Below, in pieces: positions 6,326 through 7,590 of a DNA stretch of 7,590 bases. Under the pieces are notes generated by a model, which saw only the letters and a program-made list of their open reading frames with translations, was not told where the DNA came from and did no database searches. Position 1 is the stretch's first letter. Each line of letters starts with the position of its first letter. A program made the position numbers and the translations under genes. This stretch comes from Neisseriaceae bacterium (lineage in GTDB: Bacteria > Pseudomonadota > Gammaproteobacteria > Burkholderiales > UBA11063), in assembly GCA_947470205.1 (NCBI GenBank), contig CANISK010000069.1, positions 1-7,590 of the forward strand, written 5' to 3'.

Positions 6326-6371
6326 TTTTTGATTTGCTTGTAGGCATAATTAGAATGTGGGCACAAGATGA

Positions 6372-7232
6372 TTAAGACTTATCTAGTTTATTTTCATATG
6401 AGTAATAGTCCAAGTGTTGGTATAGCTCTTCGCGAGTTTGCATTTGGTTTATAACATTTTTTTGTGTGCCATCTCGTTTTATTGCCTCATACACATTTAA
6501 TGCAGATTTATTCATCGCTCTAAATGCTGATAATGGGTATAGTATCATGTCCACCCCGTGAAGATGTAGCTCATCTTTGGTGTATAGTGGCGTCATGCCG
6601 AACTCTGTAATATTTGCTAAAAGTGGCACTTTTATCGCGGTTTTGATTTGTTGATACATATCAAGACTGGTTACCGCTTCTGCGAATATCATATCTGCAC
6701 CGTTTTCTATGTAGGACAACATCCTAGTAATTGCACTATCTATTCCCTCATTTGCAATTGCATCTGTGCGTGCCATAATCACAAATTCATCATCATATCT
6801 AGCATCTACTGCGGATTTTATCCTATCATTCATTTCATTCATTGAGACTATAGTCTTATTTGGACGATGTCCACATCTTTTTATGGTTTCTTGGTCTTCA
6901 ATATGACACGCTCCTGCCCCAGATTTAATTACAGACTTAATAGTTCGTGCAATATTAAACCTTCCACCAAATCCGGTATCTATATCCACAAGTAGCGGTA
7001 CATCACACACATCAGTGATGCGTCTTATGTCTACCAACACATCGTCCAGTGTGGAAATGGCTAAATCTGGCACGCCTAAGGAACCAGCAGACACGCCACC
7101 ACCTGAGAGATATATAGCATTATATCCCGTATTTTTAGCTAAAATAGCGTGGTATGCATTAATAGTGCCTACAATTTGCAATGGTGTGTTATTTATCAAC
7201 GCTTGACGAAATTTGTATCCTTGAGATAACAT
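6372..7232 (-). CDS. prpB: 2-methylisocitrate lyase PrpB
   Basis: PrpB cleaves 2-methylisocitrate to pyruvate and succinate, the last step of the cytosolic methylcitrate cycle for propionyl-CoA. The 286-residue protein aligns along its length with E. coli PrpB (296 residues). It shows [12 protein letters not shown] (18-29), [13 protein letters not shown] (41-53), the metal-binding [11 protein letters not shown] (80-90), and the catalytic loop KRCGHRPNK (118-126) with active cysteine C120. Further on are MARTDA (153-158), ANITEFG (206-212) and [11 protein letters not shown] (231-241). The KRCGH loop separates it from oxaloacetate decarboxylase or PEP mutase relatives of the superfamily. The start has AAGGG 9 bases upstream, overlapping the stop of the channel gene, from which it is 12 bases away, suggesting co-transcription. 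No prpC or prpD/acnD is visible nearby. Confidence 0.95.
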   Translation of the reverse strand: MLSQGYKFRQALINNTPLQIVGTINAYHAILAKNTGYNAIYLSGGGVSAGSLGVPDLAISTLDDVLVDIRRITDVCDVPLLVDIDTGFGGRFNIARTIKSVIKSGAGACHIEDQETIKRCGHRPNKTIVSMNEMNDRIKSAVDARYDDEFVIMARTDAIANEGIDSAITRMLSYIENGADMIFAEAVTSLDMYQQIKTAIKVPLLANITEFGMTPLYTKDELHLHGVDMILYPLSAFRAMNKSALNVYEAIKRDGTQKNVINQMQTREELYQHLDYYSYENKLDKS

Positions 7233-7241
7233 AAATTAAAG

Positions 7242-7246
7242 CCCTT
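7242..7246 (-). promoter_or_regulatory. prpB ribosome binding site over the upstream stop
   Basis: AAGGG (minus strand, 7246-7242) lies 9 bases before the prpB ATG and overlaps the TAA (7247-7245) ending the channel gene. Ribosomes finishing the channel gene would stop at the prpB binding site, an arrangement that favours translational coupling. Confidence 0.5.
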
Positions 7247-7590
7247 ATTCTGTGGTGTTGGTTTGAAATGCCACCAATTCAAATTCACGAAGTTTGATAA
7301 TCGCATATGCAACAATTTGAGACTGCAAATGCTTAAACTGTAAGGAACTTGTAAGAGTGGTAAATGTGTATATTTGAATGGGTATGCCATTTATGGTTGG
7401 GGCTAGTTGATATACTATCAAATCTTCATCTTGTCTTATGAACTCATTTTGCCTGAGGTAATCTTCGATAGATAATCTAAATATTTCAATATTGGTAATC
7501 ATTCTATTTATATTTTTAGTAGCATGATAGCGCTCTAGTAAATGTATAAGATTTAATTTTTTAAGATAATCAATCGATACTTCTTTAATG
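7245..7590 (-). CDS. C-terminal part of a YbdG/MscM-like MscS-family channel
   Basis: Only the last 114 residues are in the window; the frame is open through the right edge, so the apparent ATG at 7502 is an internal methionine. The segment TNIEIFRLSIEDYLRQN, then DLIVYQLAPTINGIPIQIY, then the final LREFELVAFQ matches the cytoplasmic C-terminus of E. coli YbdG-type channels (LTNIGTFRAY...YLRHHP...VRQLAPTxxGLPLEVYCF...VPEFGLxVFQ). These inner-membrane proteins of the MscS superfamily release solutes under hypo-osmotic stress. The membrane helices and the pore-forming beta domain would lie outside the window, so channel function is inferred from this tail. It is 12 bases upstream of prpB, probably in one transcript. 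Confidence 0.8.
   Translation of the reverse strand, partial: IKEVSIDYLKKLNLIHLLERYHATKNINRMITNIEIFRLSIEDYLRQNEFIRQDEDLIVYQLAPTINGIPIQIYTFTTLTSSLQFKHLQSQIVAYAIIKLREFELVAFQTNTTE

Noticed and set aside
6326..6371. Intrinsic terminator directly after prpB
   Set aside because: Only a weak CTTGT/ACAAG pairing is present and no U-run follows it. The hairpins of repeat copy C are a more likely stop.
7245..7502. Complete 85-residue small gene starting at ATG 7502
   Set aside because: The frame continues open to the window edge with channel-like residues (...LERYHATKNINR), so the ATG is internal to a longer protein.
1..7590. CRISPR array, tRNA or rRNA genes
   Set aside because: The repeats are not regularly spaced short units with variable spacers, and no tRNA cloverleaf or rRNA-like stretch was seen on either strand.

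Overview
The window is AT-rich chromosomal DNA from a proteobacterium, most likely a betaproteobacterium. LipA has the N-terminal RIPIKV...KKPEWIR segment that I associate with betaproteobacterial LipA proteins. RlmD, a periplasmic DsbC, a MidA-family methyltransferase, RnfH and PrpB are all proteobacterial types. The intergenic repeats contain a 20-bp ATTCCC-N8-GGGAAT palindrome of the form called dRS3 in Neisseria. Similar palindromes occur in other proteobacteria, so this is only a hint of a Neisseriales-like or other low-GC, perhaps host-associated, lineage.

Layout from left to right. Positions 1-146 are the right-hand part of a short non-coding mobile repeat. Positions 147-382 hold a putative promoter and a small leader hairpin for lipA. 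lipA (383-1414, +) and rlmD (1430-2779, +) form a tight pair. A convergent gap (2780-2956) with a weak stem-loop and a degenerate repeat separates them from a minus-strand block. That block reads rnfH (5303-5010), midA (5004-3838) and dsbC (3697-2957), with a second degenerate repeat between midA and dsbC. A promoter-like sequence embedded in an AT-rich palindrome sits directly at the rnfH start.

Positions 5304-6371 are an accessory patch. It contains a 51-codon orphan ORF (probably a gene tail), a truncated inverted copy of the mobile repeat (5571-5666), a frameshifted orphan gene of unknown function (5651-6018) that ends inside that repeat, and a full-looking 197-bp copy of the repeat (6129-6325). 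Beyond it lie prpB (7232-6372, -) and, 12 bases upstream of prpB, the C-terminal part of a YbdG/MscM-like mechanosensitive channel that runs off the right edge.

The intact genes are housekeeping functions: lipoyl cofactor synthesis, 23S rRNA methylation, periplasmic disulfide isomerisation, a respiratory-complex-assembly type methyltransferase, a small ubiquitin-fold protein, and the last step of the methylcitrate cycle. They do not form one pathway. I see no convincing new defence, toxin or biosynthetic system. The most unusual material is the repeat family and the broken orphan gene between two inverted copies of it, followed by the palindromic promoter with a very short leader in front of rnfH.
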